A program made the position numbers and the translations under genes. Under the pieces are notes generated by a model that ran no database searches, was not told where the DNA came from, and saw only the letters and a list, made by a program, of their open reading frames with translations. DNA of 64,000 bases from Antedon mediterranea (Eukaryota; Echinodermata; Crinoidea; Comatulida; Antedonidae), in NCBI RefSeq assembly GCF_964355755.1, contig NC_092676.1, positions 26,828,288-26,892,287 of the forward strand. Direction: 5' to 3'. Positions 34,961 to 46,825 of the stretch are shown here, one piece after another (positions within the stretch are counted from its first letter, which is position 1; each line of letters opens with the position of its first letter).

Positions 34961-35335
34961 TCGTACTGTGCACACTAGAGCTTTCGGCTGAGCCAACTGG
35001 CACGAGTAACACTTGGCTCACTAAAAAAATTGCCGCAAACTATGTTCGCGTTCTATCGGACGCACACTAAACGCCTTCAGTACGCGAATTTCTGGATAAT
35101 TACTTACTACGCTATACAGCACGTGCTGAAATATCATAATAAATCAGAACATGTCATGCGCAGTGGAATTTTTTAGTGAGCAGGAAGCTCACGTTCGGCG
35201 CACACATGAGGAAAATGGCACGCGTGCCAAAAAATACGATAGATATTTTCCTCAGCGGCACGCGTGGCCGATTCCTCACGAAATCCCCGGCGCACACTGT
35301 GAGGCAAGTGTTACTCTAGTGTGCGCCGGGCTTTA
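34961..35335. mobile_element. Possible TIR element, GC-rich
   Basis: GTGCACACTAGAG...GAGTAACACTTGGCTCAC at about 34968-35021 is roughly mirrored by GTGAGGCAAGTGTTACTCTA and GTGTGCGCCGGGCTTTACA at 35300-35335. The interior is far richer in CG than the flanks. An open frame at 35151 runs across it but has no domain. Confidence 0.4.
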
Positions 35336-38042
35336 CACGCGAAGTATCCGCGGCAAGCGTCAAATCGAAGCGAAAGTCGCGCGAAGTGAAAAAGTTGCCC
35401 AAGAAGGAGCAACTCAAGCGAATTCATGCGCGGAGCCTTGCGAACTCCAAATTCAATTCACCGCGCGTTGAAGTTAAAGGTAATTCCCACTGAAATAGTC
35501 CGTCGCGTCAAAATTACTGTTGCTTCACATTTAATTGTTCAGTTAGGACCGGCCTTCAGCAACGTGTCCAGATTCGTGACGACTATCTCTGTGTCATCCA
35601 GGACACCGAATTATGAATAGTCACAAATGTGTTTCCGAAATTTTGGAGATCTATAAATAGCATGCAATCTAAACACGACACGAATAATGACTATTTACAC
35701 GGATACACTAATTGTGTAAGCACTTGTTCAGAGGACACTTAAGAAGAATCATAGCAGACAATAGACCCGGATCTAGGGAACAATCAACAAAACAGCATAA
35801 CTGAAATAGTTAAATCAGACAGAAGAGAGCAATCAAAAGAATTATTGTATTGTGATTCAATATAATAGGCAAAGCAATGAAACACTATTAGATTCTACTT
35901 TCGGTTTTTTTCCAATGTATTTTTTGAGGAGCCTAGCCTCTTATTCCATTTTCCCAGGGTAGGAATGAGTAATATGGTATTTTTATAACACTGTTTACCA
36001 CATTAGAATAACACTGTTTACCGTGTTAGATGAGGCATAACTGTCTGGAATTGATACAGGGTAGGCCTAGTAGTAAACACTGCTGTTGTGTGGGTATATT
36101 TTATGGAAGACTCTTCGCTAAGCAGAAGTATTGCGCTACTTTGTATGGCACGCACACGTGGTATAAACATGTACCGTATGACGCGTTTTGTTTTGTAGCT
36201 ATAATTAAGCAACGAGCAATGTTGGCAGTTGAAACCAGGGAAGACACCATTCCATATAGTCTAGGATCTAGACGGAGTTTTGACTTAGTTTAAAAAAAAA
36301 AATTTTGTGTGCATATATAGCGTTTCATACGTATCGAAAAGCCGACTAGTAAACTAACATAAAAAAGACCTACAGACTTTGGGGTCTATCTATCTATCTA
36401 CTTCTATCTTCCCTGGTAATCTAATAATAAACTTATAACTAATACCTGTATTCCGTTAAAGGCTATTATTCTAAACAGTATAACCATAGTAAGTCTATAC
36501 TAATAATACATTAAAATAATAGGCCTACAAGAATAATAAACAATAAGAAACAGTAATAAAATACAAAAAACAAAAAGAGATAAATATAGTATTAATAGGT
36601 CTATACTATATTTACCTTATGAATAATTATGATATATGCGTATGTATGTTGGCCTACTGTTAAAAGTATTAGTAATCTTATTTACTATCATAATACACCC
36701 ATCCCGCCTGTTATAAAAAAATAAACCGTATACGCAATCAATTCTTATTAACCCTGTGGTTAAAAAAAAATCACCTCATCGAAAATCGCATAATTTAAGC
36801 TAACAATAGTAATGATGGTAATAATTGAGTTAATACTTTGTTGATTGATAAGATCTTTAGTGTTTCAACATAAAACGGCGGAAATTCACTTACTGTTTAA
36901 ACGATTTGTATAGGCCTACCGGTCTCACTTGAATAAGGATGCCGTAATTGAATAACCGCCCACCTAAATACAAAACTACCGATTGAAACATAATAAACTG
37001 GAGGCTTAGAATGAATGAAGCGAAGAATAGCTGAGATTAATTGATAGCTACCAAACCATAACAGGCCTAACAGTAATGTAATTTTTGTGATTCGATTATT
37101 TTTTTTGCCCCTTTTCAATTATTTTTTAACCATTTACATTTATTCAACAATATATATTTACATTCAAAAGTTAATTTTTTCCAACCATTGATTTACGCTC
37201 CAAAGTATTTAATTTAAATACAGTAGGCCTATTATTCTGAAAAGAAGATATTGAGTCTATAGTCCGCCTCCATATTTCAAACGTTTGTGCCTAGCCTATC
37301 AGCTGCTGCTGAATGCGAGCAGACAGACTCAGACTAATAGAAGTTGTATTAGCCACACGCTGCTGACTAAATTACCCGTTAATGTAAAATTAATTAACTG
37401 TATGTTTACCCTAAATATGCAGAAGTGTAATCAATGTATTATTTGGTAAAGTCTGAGCTTTGTGTTTTTTTATTCATCAATATGACACGTGCGCCAATGC
37501 AATTTACACCTTTGGGGGTACTTGAAATGTAGAACAAATGCCCCGGCATTAGTTACTTGCTAAATTGTTTATTTATTGGACATTGATAGAGAAACGTCAA
37601 TATGTATGTTAGCTAAATGATTTTTAATGTTTCCAAAATGCGGACAGCATTGGCTTATACGCACTTAACGTTACGGAATAATACGATATGTTTGATAATT
37701 AGTTGCCTGAGCCAATAGTCCAACTGATAAGATTTAAAGAAGCCGGGTGAATTTTATTCCATTGTGTACTGATTAGGCCCTTAGAAATATATTACCGGAG
37801 CTTAGCTTTGTGTAATAAACATCAGACAGTGACAAGAAGGAGAATAGTAGTGCGGGATCGATTCCATAGTTAAACTAGACATGATGTGTGGTTGTTTAGG
37901 GGGAAATTTGATTATGGTTATTTTTAGTTAAAATGTATCATTTAATAACAATAAAGTACAGTAGTAGCATTTTGTACCAATTAACAAGTTTTTAAACAAT
38001 TGAGGGCGACATACTACTTTTTCAGATACATCCTACAGTTTT
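35336..38042. other. Intergenic, no gene seen
   Basis: AT-rich, with a CTAT microsatellite near 36388. No exon supported. Confidence 0.5.
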
Positions 38043-40154
38043 TAGTCGCGTGGAAGCGACTCTATAGTTCACTATGTCGGTCGGTCGGTCTGTCTGTCGG
38101 TCTGTCTGTCGGTCTGTCTGTCTGTCTGTCGGTCCGGTATCACTATGCGTTTTATCGCTTTCTGACCTTATCTTGATATCAGTTTAATCTAGCTAGGTCA
38201 ATTTTTCACAGTATATTCCTTATGGCCAGGAATCAATGTGGTTATGTTTTCACGGTGCGCAATAAAAAATTACGCGGTATACGCTTCTACGATTTTTTCG
38301 AAAGTTTTTGAAAAGATTATCCATAATCAATTATACAATTATCTTACAAAATGTAAAGTGTTAAGCAACAATCAATATGGATTTAGAAACAAACACTCAA
38401 CTTCTCATGCTATGATTGACTTGGTCCATAAAATATTAAATGCATTTGAAAAAAAGGAATATGCACTTACTACCTTTATGGATTTGTCAAAAGCGTTTGA
38501 CATTATCGATCACACAGTATTCTGTTGAGCAAATTGGCGCATTATGGTATAAGAGGCATCGTTTTAATGTGGTTTAGAAACTATTTAAGTGGCCGCAAAC
38601 AATATGTTTATGCCAACGGTAGATCATCATGTTTAAAAGACACCAATATAGGGATGCCACAGGGTTCTGTTTTAGGACCACTTTTGTTTTTAATTTACAT
38701 CAATGATATAAGTCGAGCAAGTAGTAAAATAGATATAATTAGTTTTGCTGACAACACAACTTGTATAACAAGGGGAGATGACCCTACAATGTTAAACCAT
38801 ACTATGAATATTGAACTAGAAAAAATAAACGTATGGCTTAAAGCAAATAAGCTGTTACTGAATGTCAGCAAAACTAATTACGTTGTTTTTAGAACTAGCC
38901 AAAAGAACTTTGACAAAAAACCAGTTTGAAATAAAAATGAATAATGTGTTATTACACAGAAAAGAAAATGTGACATTTCTAGGTGTAATTTTAAACGAAA
39001 ATCTTAACTGGAAACATCACATACAGCTTATTAGGAAAAAAATGTCTAGGGCAATTGGTATACTTTTAAAAGTAAGAGAATTCTTTCCTCATAAAGTCCG
39101 TATTAGTCTTTATAACACCTTAGTATTACCTCACCTTCAGTATGGTAACTTAATATGGGGAAATACATACAAGAGCACGTTAGAAGTAATACTAAAACTC
39201 CAAAAGAGAGCTGTAAAATGCATTACCTTCTCTAAATCCAGACAAGCCTCAGAGCCACTGTTTAAGAAACTAAAAATATTAAACGTTTATGATATTTACA
39301 AAGTAAACGTCATAGGATTTATGGCAAACGTAAAATTCAATGAATTACCACATCACATTTTAAATATTTTTAATTACTGTGACAGTATTAGGCCTACTCA
39401 TAACCTCAGAACAGAAACTGAATTCGAAATTCCCTTCACAAGACTAACTTGCAGTCAACAGTTTATACACATATATGGACCAAAATTGTGGAAAGAATTC
39501 ACTTGTAATGGTGGTAATACACCGGTTATCTTAAAGAAACAAAATAAATGTATAAAAAAACAGGTTAAAAAATACTTTTTATCACTATATGCTGATTAAC
39601 AACACCTTTGTTTATTTTATTTATACTTGTTCTTATGTAAAAGGGTCCTACAAAAAAACGAAGCTATAGCTTTTTTATGCAGGATCCCTTTTCTCAGTTG
39701 TACTGTAATTATGATGTACTGTAATTGATGACTAATAATAAATGTGGAATAAATGAAATGAAAATGAAAATTTATTTTCGATGAAATAAGAGTACATTTC
39801 AGGCAATTTTAAGCGTTTACAAAATTGCCATGAGTGCGCATATTTTTGCGCGCGCACTGCGCGTTAAATGTTATTGCGCACTCTTTTTGCCCGATTTCTG
39901 TTTTCTTGACTTACTTTTCAACTCGAAATTACGTTATACGAGCACGTCGAAAGTGACAGGCTACGCACGTGTAAATTAAAAAAAAATAAATGTTTTTAAA
40001 CATTTCAACATTTTTAAACATGTTCAGTAATTTCGGTCAGTATGGTTCACTATGTCGGTCGGTCGGTCTGTCTGTCTGTCTGTCTGTCGGTCTGTCTGTC
40101 GGTCTGTCGGTCTGTCTGTCGGTCCGGTATCACTATGCATTGTAGCACGCGACT
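38043..40154. mobile_element. TIR element family C, second copy, split by a LINE fragment
   Basis: Positions 38043-38285 match 8101-8325 of the intact copy almost base for base, and 39766-40154 match its right half. Between them about 200 bp of the element is replaced by about 1.48 kb of reverse transcriptase sequence. The GGTC/TGTC tract is expanded at the left end and also at 40045-40125, and the right end reads CACGCGACT. Confidence 0.85.
38286..39765 (+). pseudogene. Broken LINE reverse transcriptase inside the family C element
   Basis: Three overlapping frames (to 38528, 38525-38929, 38862-39599) together form a CR1/L2-like reverse transcriptase C-terminal two-thirds. Visible motifs: NNQYGFR, TTFMDLSKAFD (motif A), GMPQGSVLGP (motif B), SFADNTT at the catalytic site, and later VTFLGVILNENLNW and GPKLWKEF. 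There are two frameshifts, near 38522 and 38920. The catalytic YADD motif has become FADN, losing one metal-binding aspartate, so it cannot be active. The 3' end is an ATGAA-type tail (AAATGAAATGAAAATGAAAA). Confidence 0.9.
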
Positions 40155-40302
40155 TAATGGCTGTTGGCCTTGTTAATCTTTATTTCACTATTATTATCAA
40201 ATAAATTATTTTCATTTAGATTATACTAATCACGGTCACCTTAACCTTTGTACTTTCGAAACGTGTTCACTTTCAATGTTTTAATGTTGTAAATCTTTGA
40301 TG

Positions 40303-40788
40303 AGGCCAATTTACACAGACGAGCGGTAACGGTAATATAAATATAGAATCTATGTTATTTCTTATTACCCGTAAAGCCTGGTTTCCATAAAATCGCTACA
40401 CCGTCTCGCCGACTGCTGTCGCCGACAGAGCGTAGCGATTCTATGGAAACGCTAGAATTTATCGGGGATCTAGTACGCGAGCGCTACATATTCTTTGGTA
40501 CACACGCATATACGATTCATCGCCGACAAAAATCGGCAAAGTTGAACATGGTTGAACTTTGCCGATTTGTCTGCGATGAATCGGGGAGACCTCCCCGATG
40601 CGCGTCGGCGACATCTGCGCGTGTAGCGATTTCAATGGAAACGGTGTAGCGATTTTATGGAAACCAGGCTTTACACAATACGCGGAGCGGACGGGCGGTT
40701 TCCGCGGAAGATAAATACAGATTCTATGTAGAACAAGCTACGCGGTTTTACCATTGCCGTTACCGCTCGTCTGTATAAATTGGCCTTT
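40303..40788. mobile_element. Outer MITE of a nested pair
   Basis: Terminal inverted repeats AGGCCAATTTACACAGACGA and TCGTCTGTATAAATTGGCCT, continued by GCGGTAACGGTAA and its complement. A second TIR element at 40372-40674 is inserted within it, so this copy is the older one. Confidence 0.8.
40372..40674. mobile_element. Inner MITE of the nested pair
   Basis: Termini are TAAAGCCTGGTTTCCATAAA and TTTATGGAAACCAGGCTTTA with CGCTACACCGT and its complement inside. The centre contains another palindrome, GATTCATCGCCGACAAAAAT...GATGAATC (about 40515-40583). The 68-codon frame at 40443 is only the palindrome read through. Confidence 0.85.
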
Positions 40789-40833
40789 ACGCGAACGCAT
40801 TTAAAAATACGGTATTTTTCTAGAGTTAGAATT

Positions 40834-41707
40834 ATGCTTGGTTCCCACTAGCGACGCAACGTAAGAAAATGCCCTTCCAATAATTGTGATTGCCCGTTCC
40901 TGCGTGAAATCAAACCTACGATGTTTGCAGCGTAGTTGGTTCCCACTTGTGATTACGCAATACAGCACTTTCTGTCGACACGTCGCTGTGTTGCGTTCTA
41001 GGGAACCACGCTTTATGGACAGTCTATAGTATAAGATATCTGATGCGCAAAGCACCTAATAATGCAACAATTATAGCTTTTGCGCAAGAAATTGAATGAA
41101 AACAGGATGGGGCTTTTATCTATGCCTATCCTGTATCAATAATGTGCTATATTAAGCGTGGTTCCCACTAGAGCGCAACGCAGAGACGTATTCACGCAAA
41201 GTTATGTATTGCGTAATCACAAGTGAGAACCGACGACGCAACAATGCTGTAGAAATCGCAGGTTTGATTTCACGCAGGTGGGGGAAAACACAATTATTGG
41301 AATGGCATTTGCTTATGTTGCGTCACAAGTGGAAACCAAGCGTTAAGCGTGGTTCCTACTAGCGACGCAACACAAGGACGTAACGCAACGCATGTGAATT
41401 GACCAATCACAAGCGATGGCTTATTCGCTTGTGATTGCTAACTGTCTATAACTTCGCTTGTCATTAATCAAGCTTGGTTCCCACTAGAACGTAACGCAAG
41501 AACGTAAACGCAACGCAAACGTTTTAACCAATGACAAGCGAAGTTATAGACAGTTAGCAATGACAAGCGAATAAGCCATCGCTTGTGATTGGTCAATTCA
41601 CTTGCGTTGCGTTACGTCCTTGTGTTGCGTCGCTAGTGGGAACCACGCTTTAAAACGCTTGCGTTGCGTTTACGTCCTTGCGTTACGTTCTAGTGGGAAC
41701 CAAGCTT
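40834..41707. mobile_element. Cluster of MITE family B copies
   Basis: Three adjacent family B elements. 40834-41015 has GCTTGGTTCCCACTAGCGAC and TAGGGAACCACGCTTT. 41154-41348 has GCGTGGTTCCCACTAGAGCG and GTGGAAACCAAGCG. 41344-41707 itself contains an inner copy at about 41470-41655. The last pair forms a long near-perfect fold-back (CAATCACAAGCGATGGCTTA and complement). The first two share a different interior (GAAATCAAACCTACGATG and complement), showing two subfamilies. Confidence 0.85.
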
Positions 41708-42240
41708 AAGTATAGTATTCAATTAACGCATCGTTAAAATCGTATAATTTTTACAAGCCTTTTTATGATGCGCATTGAACACGTGCGCATAACCATGGGT
41801 AGCTAGCTCTTCCTTGACAACGCAAGCCCGTGATGATCGCTATAGATATGAAGCAGTTGTCAGCTAACACATGCAAACAGGCCTAATCTCAATATTTCAC
41901 ACTGTGAACCACTTGAATTTATGTCATATTTACGTTGAACAAACATAAATACGCCTATAACACATTACGGACCTCGTAAACCAGGTCTACACAGGTGCTG
42001 TAGTTTCATACATTTTACAAAACTAAGTTCTACATTAATTTACTTATCCCAATGACACGTGCTGTAAGCATTAATTGATTTTGATTTTAATTAATATATT
42101 ATTTAAGTCTTAATAAACTCATGTAATATTTACATTAACTTGACTTTGGGCAAATAGTGCCACGTGACATTTGGGACACTGACAAAAAACCATTACTGAT
42201 TTATTAGCGATATAGTATAACCGTACCTATAACGTGTACC
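41708..42240. other. Intergenic, no gene seen
   Basis: No supported features. Confidence 0.45.
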
Positions 42241-42390
42241 GCAAAGTTCTGTCTCCAGACTATCAAACCTGAATACCCCCCAAACAATGTGATGTGCCCA
42301 TATATGGACACGATGACGTCATATTTCTACAATATTTTGGCACATCAGATTTTTTTGTCACATAATGTTTGATAGTGTTGATACAGTTTT
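42241..42390. mobile_element. MITE family A, diverged
   Basis: AGTTCTGTCTCCAGACTATC, CCATATATGGACACGATGAC and TTTTTGTCACATAATGTTTG with GATAGTGTTGATACAG at the right end. Confidence 0.75.
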
Positions 42391-42843
42391 AGTCTTCGTA
42401 CATGAAGCATCAGTTTCAAGGTCTGCAGTTTAACTCGTTAATTAGTTGTCTTTCTCGTTTCTAACCATCAAAACGGGTTTTAACTTCACCTGTTTACAGC
42501 AAATGCATTTGAAACGCTTTATTTCAAAACATGACGCCTATAAACGCGGCCTTTTAAAAAACGGATGATAACTTTCGAATCTATTGCAATCAAGTAATGC
42601 AAATATAATTAGTTAAATATTGTATTTATTTTATTTTTAGATTGGTAAGCATGACCATAAAGCAGGCCGATTATGGGCAAAGCCAAAGCACCTGCCATAG
42701 GCCTACTTTTGTACGAAATGTCTTTATCTCATGTGTCTATCAACGAACAAAGAATAAATTACATTCATTATGCTTACTACGTAGGCCTAGCTTTTTGTGG
42801 TCGTTGCTAGGCCTACAGATTGGGGTCATTGCATATCGTAATC

Positions 42844-43168
42844 TTAAAGATGTATTTTCCCCCTGAAAAAAAAAATTCTTAAACATTTTTGTTGTTGAAT
42901 ATGCCATTTTAATGTCACCTAAAAGTTATCCACTTTGACCAAAAATTGGATTGAAAAAATGTTTAATTTAAAACAAAAAATAGCCAAATTGGCTGCCAGC
43001 CAATGGGTTTTTGATTGAATTTAAACATTTATTTTGTCATTTTATAAGTGAAAACATTATTTTTGTAGGTTTTTAAATTCTACGAAAGTAATTAACTACA
43101 ATGTCTATTCAACGTCTGATTTTATTAATCTTTATTTTTCATGTTTTTGGGGGACAATACATCTTTAA
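42844..43168. mobile_element. MITE family D, best-preserved copy
   Basis: Termini are TTAAAGATGTATTTTCCCCC and GGGGGACAATACATCTTTAA, an inverted repeat of about 20 bp. The AT-rich interior of about 285 bp has ATGCCATTTTAATGTCACC and CAATCTTTATTTTTCATG-like blocks found in all copies. Confidence 0.85.
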
Positions 43169-44194
43169 CATAAGTACATGAAGTAAAACAATATAGATTT
43201 CTTTGGTGGAGTGACATTTTGACATAATTATTTGGCTTAGGATTATGATAATGATGTTAATCAGGAAAAATGAATAGCGCCCTCGTATTCGTCACAAACT
43301 TCGGAATACAAACTTACGTTGAACTGAGATATTCAGGATTTTTTATTACGTTCCTACTATTATTATTTTATTGAATAAGTTAATGTCTATGTAAGTTGCG
43401 GCGGCCAGGGGGTGCGGGGTTCGAACAAATAAATTGAAATTAATATTCGGACGACACCCTCATCATTGTCCGTAAAAGATTGGACCCCACGCTTTTTGCC
43501 CATCGTTGTAGATTTCAAACGAGGATAGGCCTACAGTACGACCAGTTAAACAATGCATACGTCACTAGCCTCTTGAAGCGTTGTACATTTTCGAAACTTG
43601 GTTAACTATTGTACGATTCTGTTTCGATTTGCTCTCTTTTGTATTGCGTAACTGTGTTAATCTATACGGAGATATGTTAACAATTAAAGAAATAAAATTG
43701 ACAAAGCCATAAAATAATTATTACAAGAGCAAACATAGTGTAGATCGCTTTGTTTATGGTTTGATAACGTTTTGTTTTGCAAAAGATGTTTTGAAAGTAA
43801 CGAATGATTGATTGAGTAAAGTGGCTCGTATCGTCGGCGGCAAAGCTGCTCTCGCGAACAAGTATCAACCGCTGTAGAATAATAATCGCTCTAGAACCTC
43901 TATTACGCGTACGGGGACGTCTTCGGCACCCAAAAACGTGTCCTCTGAATGGCCGGATTGTTAAATTATATTTTTTGGCCAAAGCACGTCACCCGTCAAA
44001 TAAACGTCGCTCACAATATAACACGCTGCGGCGATCGACGTTTTAGGCTGCGCACACAATATAAAAGCCACGTAAAATGTGTGTAGGTATGCGATTACGA
44101 TGAGAGAAGAATGGTTGAGGATAATGACGATAAAGATGATGATGATGATGATTGTTGAATATTATATAAATAAATAATAAGAACGCAATTTAGT
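43169..44194. other. Intergenic, no gene seen
   Basis: A short GAT trinucleotide run occurs near 44137. No exon supported. Confidence 0.45.
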
Positions 44195-44555
44195 GAGTAG
44201 GCCGCCTCCTATACTGTGACGACGACGAAAAACAAATGTTATGGCCGCCTCCTATACTGTGACGACGACGAAAAACAAAATAATGTTATGGCCGCCTCCT
44301 ATACTGTGACGACGACGAAAAACAAATGTTATGGCCGCCTCCTATACTGTGACGACGACGAAAAACAAATGTTATGGCCGCCTCCTATACTGTGACGACG
44401 ACGAAAAACAAATGTTATGGCCACCTCCTTATACTGTGACGACGACGAAAAACAAATGTTATGGCCGCCTCCTATACTGTGACGACGACGAAAAACAAAT
44501 GGTATGGCCGCCTTCTATACTGTAACAACTTCGTCGGAAAACAAATGTTATGTCA
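44195..44555. repeat. 43-bp minisatellite, about 8 units
   Basis: The unit is ATGGCCGCCTCCTATACTGT followed by GACGACGACGAAAAACAAATGTT. Copies are nearly identical; one has an extra TAA, one reads GGCCACC, and the last is degraded. A frame open across it merely translates the repeat. Confidence 0.95.
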
Positions 44556-46825
44556 CATAATTTGCGAATGTATGTGACCGCGTTTTGCGATAATTTCAGG
44601 GGGATAACTCGACCTCGTTATGATATCTGGGGGAACGCATGACCCCAATATTTCATAATTTCCTCATTCTACCTAAGATTTATAGGTAGCAATCATACAT
44701 TACAAATTTGAATAATAAAATTAGATCACATACGGTGCCAATTCCCACACATTGGACCTCGTGGGAAAGCCTCGATCTTCACTAAAGGGACACCAGATAA
44801 ATCATCACAGGAAAAACAGAGCAAAACAAGAATAAAAGTTAAAGGGTCAGTAGGCTATATTCTGTTTATTATTGACATCTCAACGTATGTTTTTGGTTCC
44901 CACGAATGTTCCCTCAATTTTCTCGAGCAATGAAATCAAGTCGAGTGAATTTTGGATAATATTACACGTTTTATGTGTCATTATAAGACCACTTATATGT
45001 TAGCCATTTATAGAAAGAACGTTTCAGGGACTTAAATGAAACAGGACCGTCCCATCCCCGTCATCTGACGTGCATGTGTCTAATCTGAATAGGCTTTAGA
45101 TACGGCTGCGCTCCAATATGGTTAATAAATAGCCAACATACTATAAGATCTGATTGGAACGGTAGCTTAATAACAAGGTAATTACTGAAAGTAATAAATA
45201 CAAATAAAACATCATACCAAACAGAAAATGCTCGACAAAATGATTAATTAATTTGAGGTAAGTCTTATAACGTATTCGAAATATTTGTCTTAGACAATTT
45301 TTGCCAGTAGGCCTATAGGCTACAGCCTATATACTAGGACCAAAACTTAGTAACAGTAGCCAACAGGTACAGTAATGCCTGACTCTCCCTTTAAATAATG
45401 TAACGTAAAATAATAACTTAATTAGGTCCGTATTTCAAGGTAAACGGTTTGTGTTTCCCCCCGCCGACAACCTTCACACTGTCTTACCTAGTTTCTCATC
45501 ACCATTAAGTACTACCAAATTCAGTAGGTTAGATGTCATGACAACCAGACGCGAGTGATTTACAACTCTTTACCTTATAATAAAAAAATAAATATTAAAC
45601 ATTCGACGATTCTAAATTTTATCCGGAAATGTACGGCTAATTGGGATAATTTAGATTGTGCAATAAATATATATTTTTTGATATACACTATGTATCAACA
45701 AAGGTATTGTTATTCCCCAATTACCACCTAGATTCTTGACCGATAAAGTAAAAATAGTAAAAATTAAAAATGATTACAGGTGATTGATTGACTGGTATGT
45801 ACGTATGCGTATACCATTTAGTATATGTATTCGAAACATTTAAAGAAGAGAATGCAAAATTAAGCATTAGGACCAGAATTTGTCAGTGCGTTCAAACGAT
45901 GATAATGTACGAATTAATTAGCTGTTAGTGGCGGTTTCATCGCTGTTGGTTGTAAACTGAATAAAATAAATAAATGTACGCGCGCGTCAACATTGTGGTT
46001 TGCGTATTTATTGCGTTTTTGGTAATCAGGTTCTAGTTCAAACCGTTTAGTTCTCATTTAGTCATATGAGTCTGCGCAGAATATCTCTTAGACTCAACAG
46101 TTGTATTTTAATTGTTAGATATTCATAAATATAAATTCGAACAATACAATACTATATTCCTACAGTGAAGTAGGCACTTTTTTTTATTCTGGTTAGATCT
46201 TTCCCTTTATATGAATTATCTATCTGGCCGCCATTACCATTTAAGAATTTTTCATCAGTTGCAGATCATTTTTTTTTTCGTTTACGTTCTTTGAAATTCA
46301 CTAATATATCGATATCACGTAGGCTTATCGTATTTAATTTTGATATAAACAATTTGTTAACAAAAAACAATTATCAAATGTATAATTAGTTAACGTTATC
46401 GCGTATTTGAATACCATTTGATAACATTCTTTTCATTTGACAACTATGCTTGATGAGATAGAAACTAAAACTCAAGATAAAGTTAGTTGGTGCCAGGCGT
46501 ACGTAAAAAGGAGTTGCGACGACGACAAAATTCAACCAATCAAAACAGCCGTATCACATCTTCCGGTATGAATGAGTCTGTCAAAATATTCGATTTGTAT
46601 TCATTTTATTAATCTATTGTAAATAAATGCTTTTCGTTTAAATTGATTAACTTGAATCGCTCGGTACAGGTTGACGGAGAAACGTTCTAAACAGGTTGAT
46701 GTACGTACGATAAAAAGAACGAGTCACAGTGCGCATCATTTACTGTCTACAAGAAGACGTAGTCTGATTTTCACCGCGTACTTCGAAAGAAACTTTTAGT
46801 GGGTTTTTTCTCGAAAATAACCAAA
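44556..46825. other. Upstream region of the Pointed/ETS gene
   Basis: No exon seen. Within the last 300 bp are a CCAAT box (46537) and an ETS-type site (CCGGAAGAT on the minus strand, about 46557-46565). These could contribute to the promoter of the ETS gene starting at 46826; autoregulation is only a guess. Confidence 0.35.

Noticed and set aside
35151-35620. Overlapping GC-rich frames of 106 and 64 codons
   Set aside because: They lie in a probable TIR element, are basic and low in hydrophobic residues, and show no domain.
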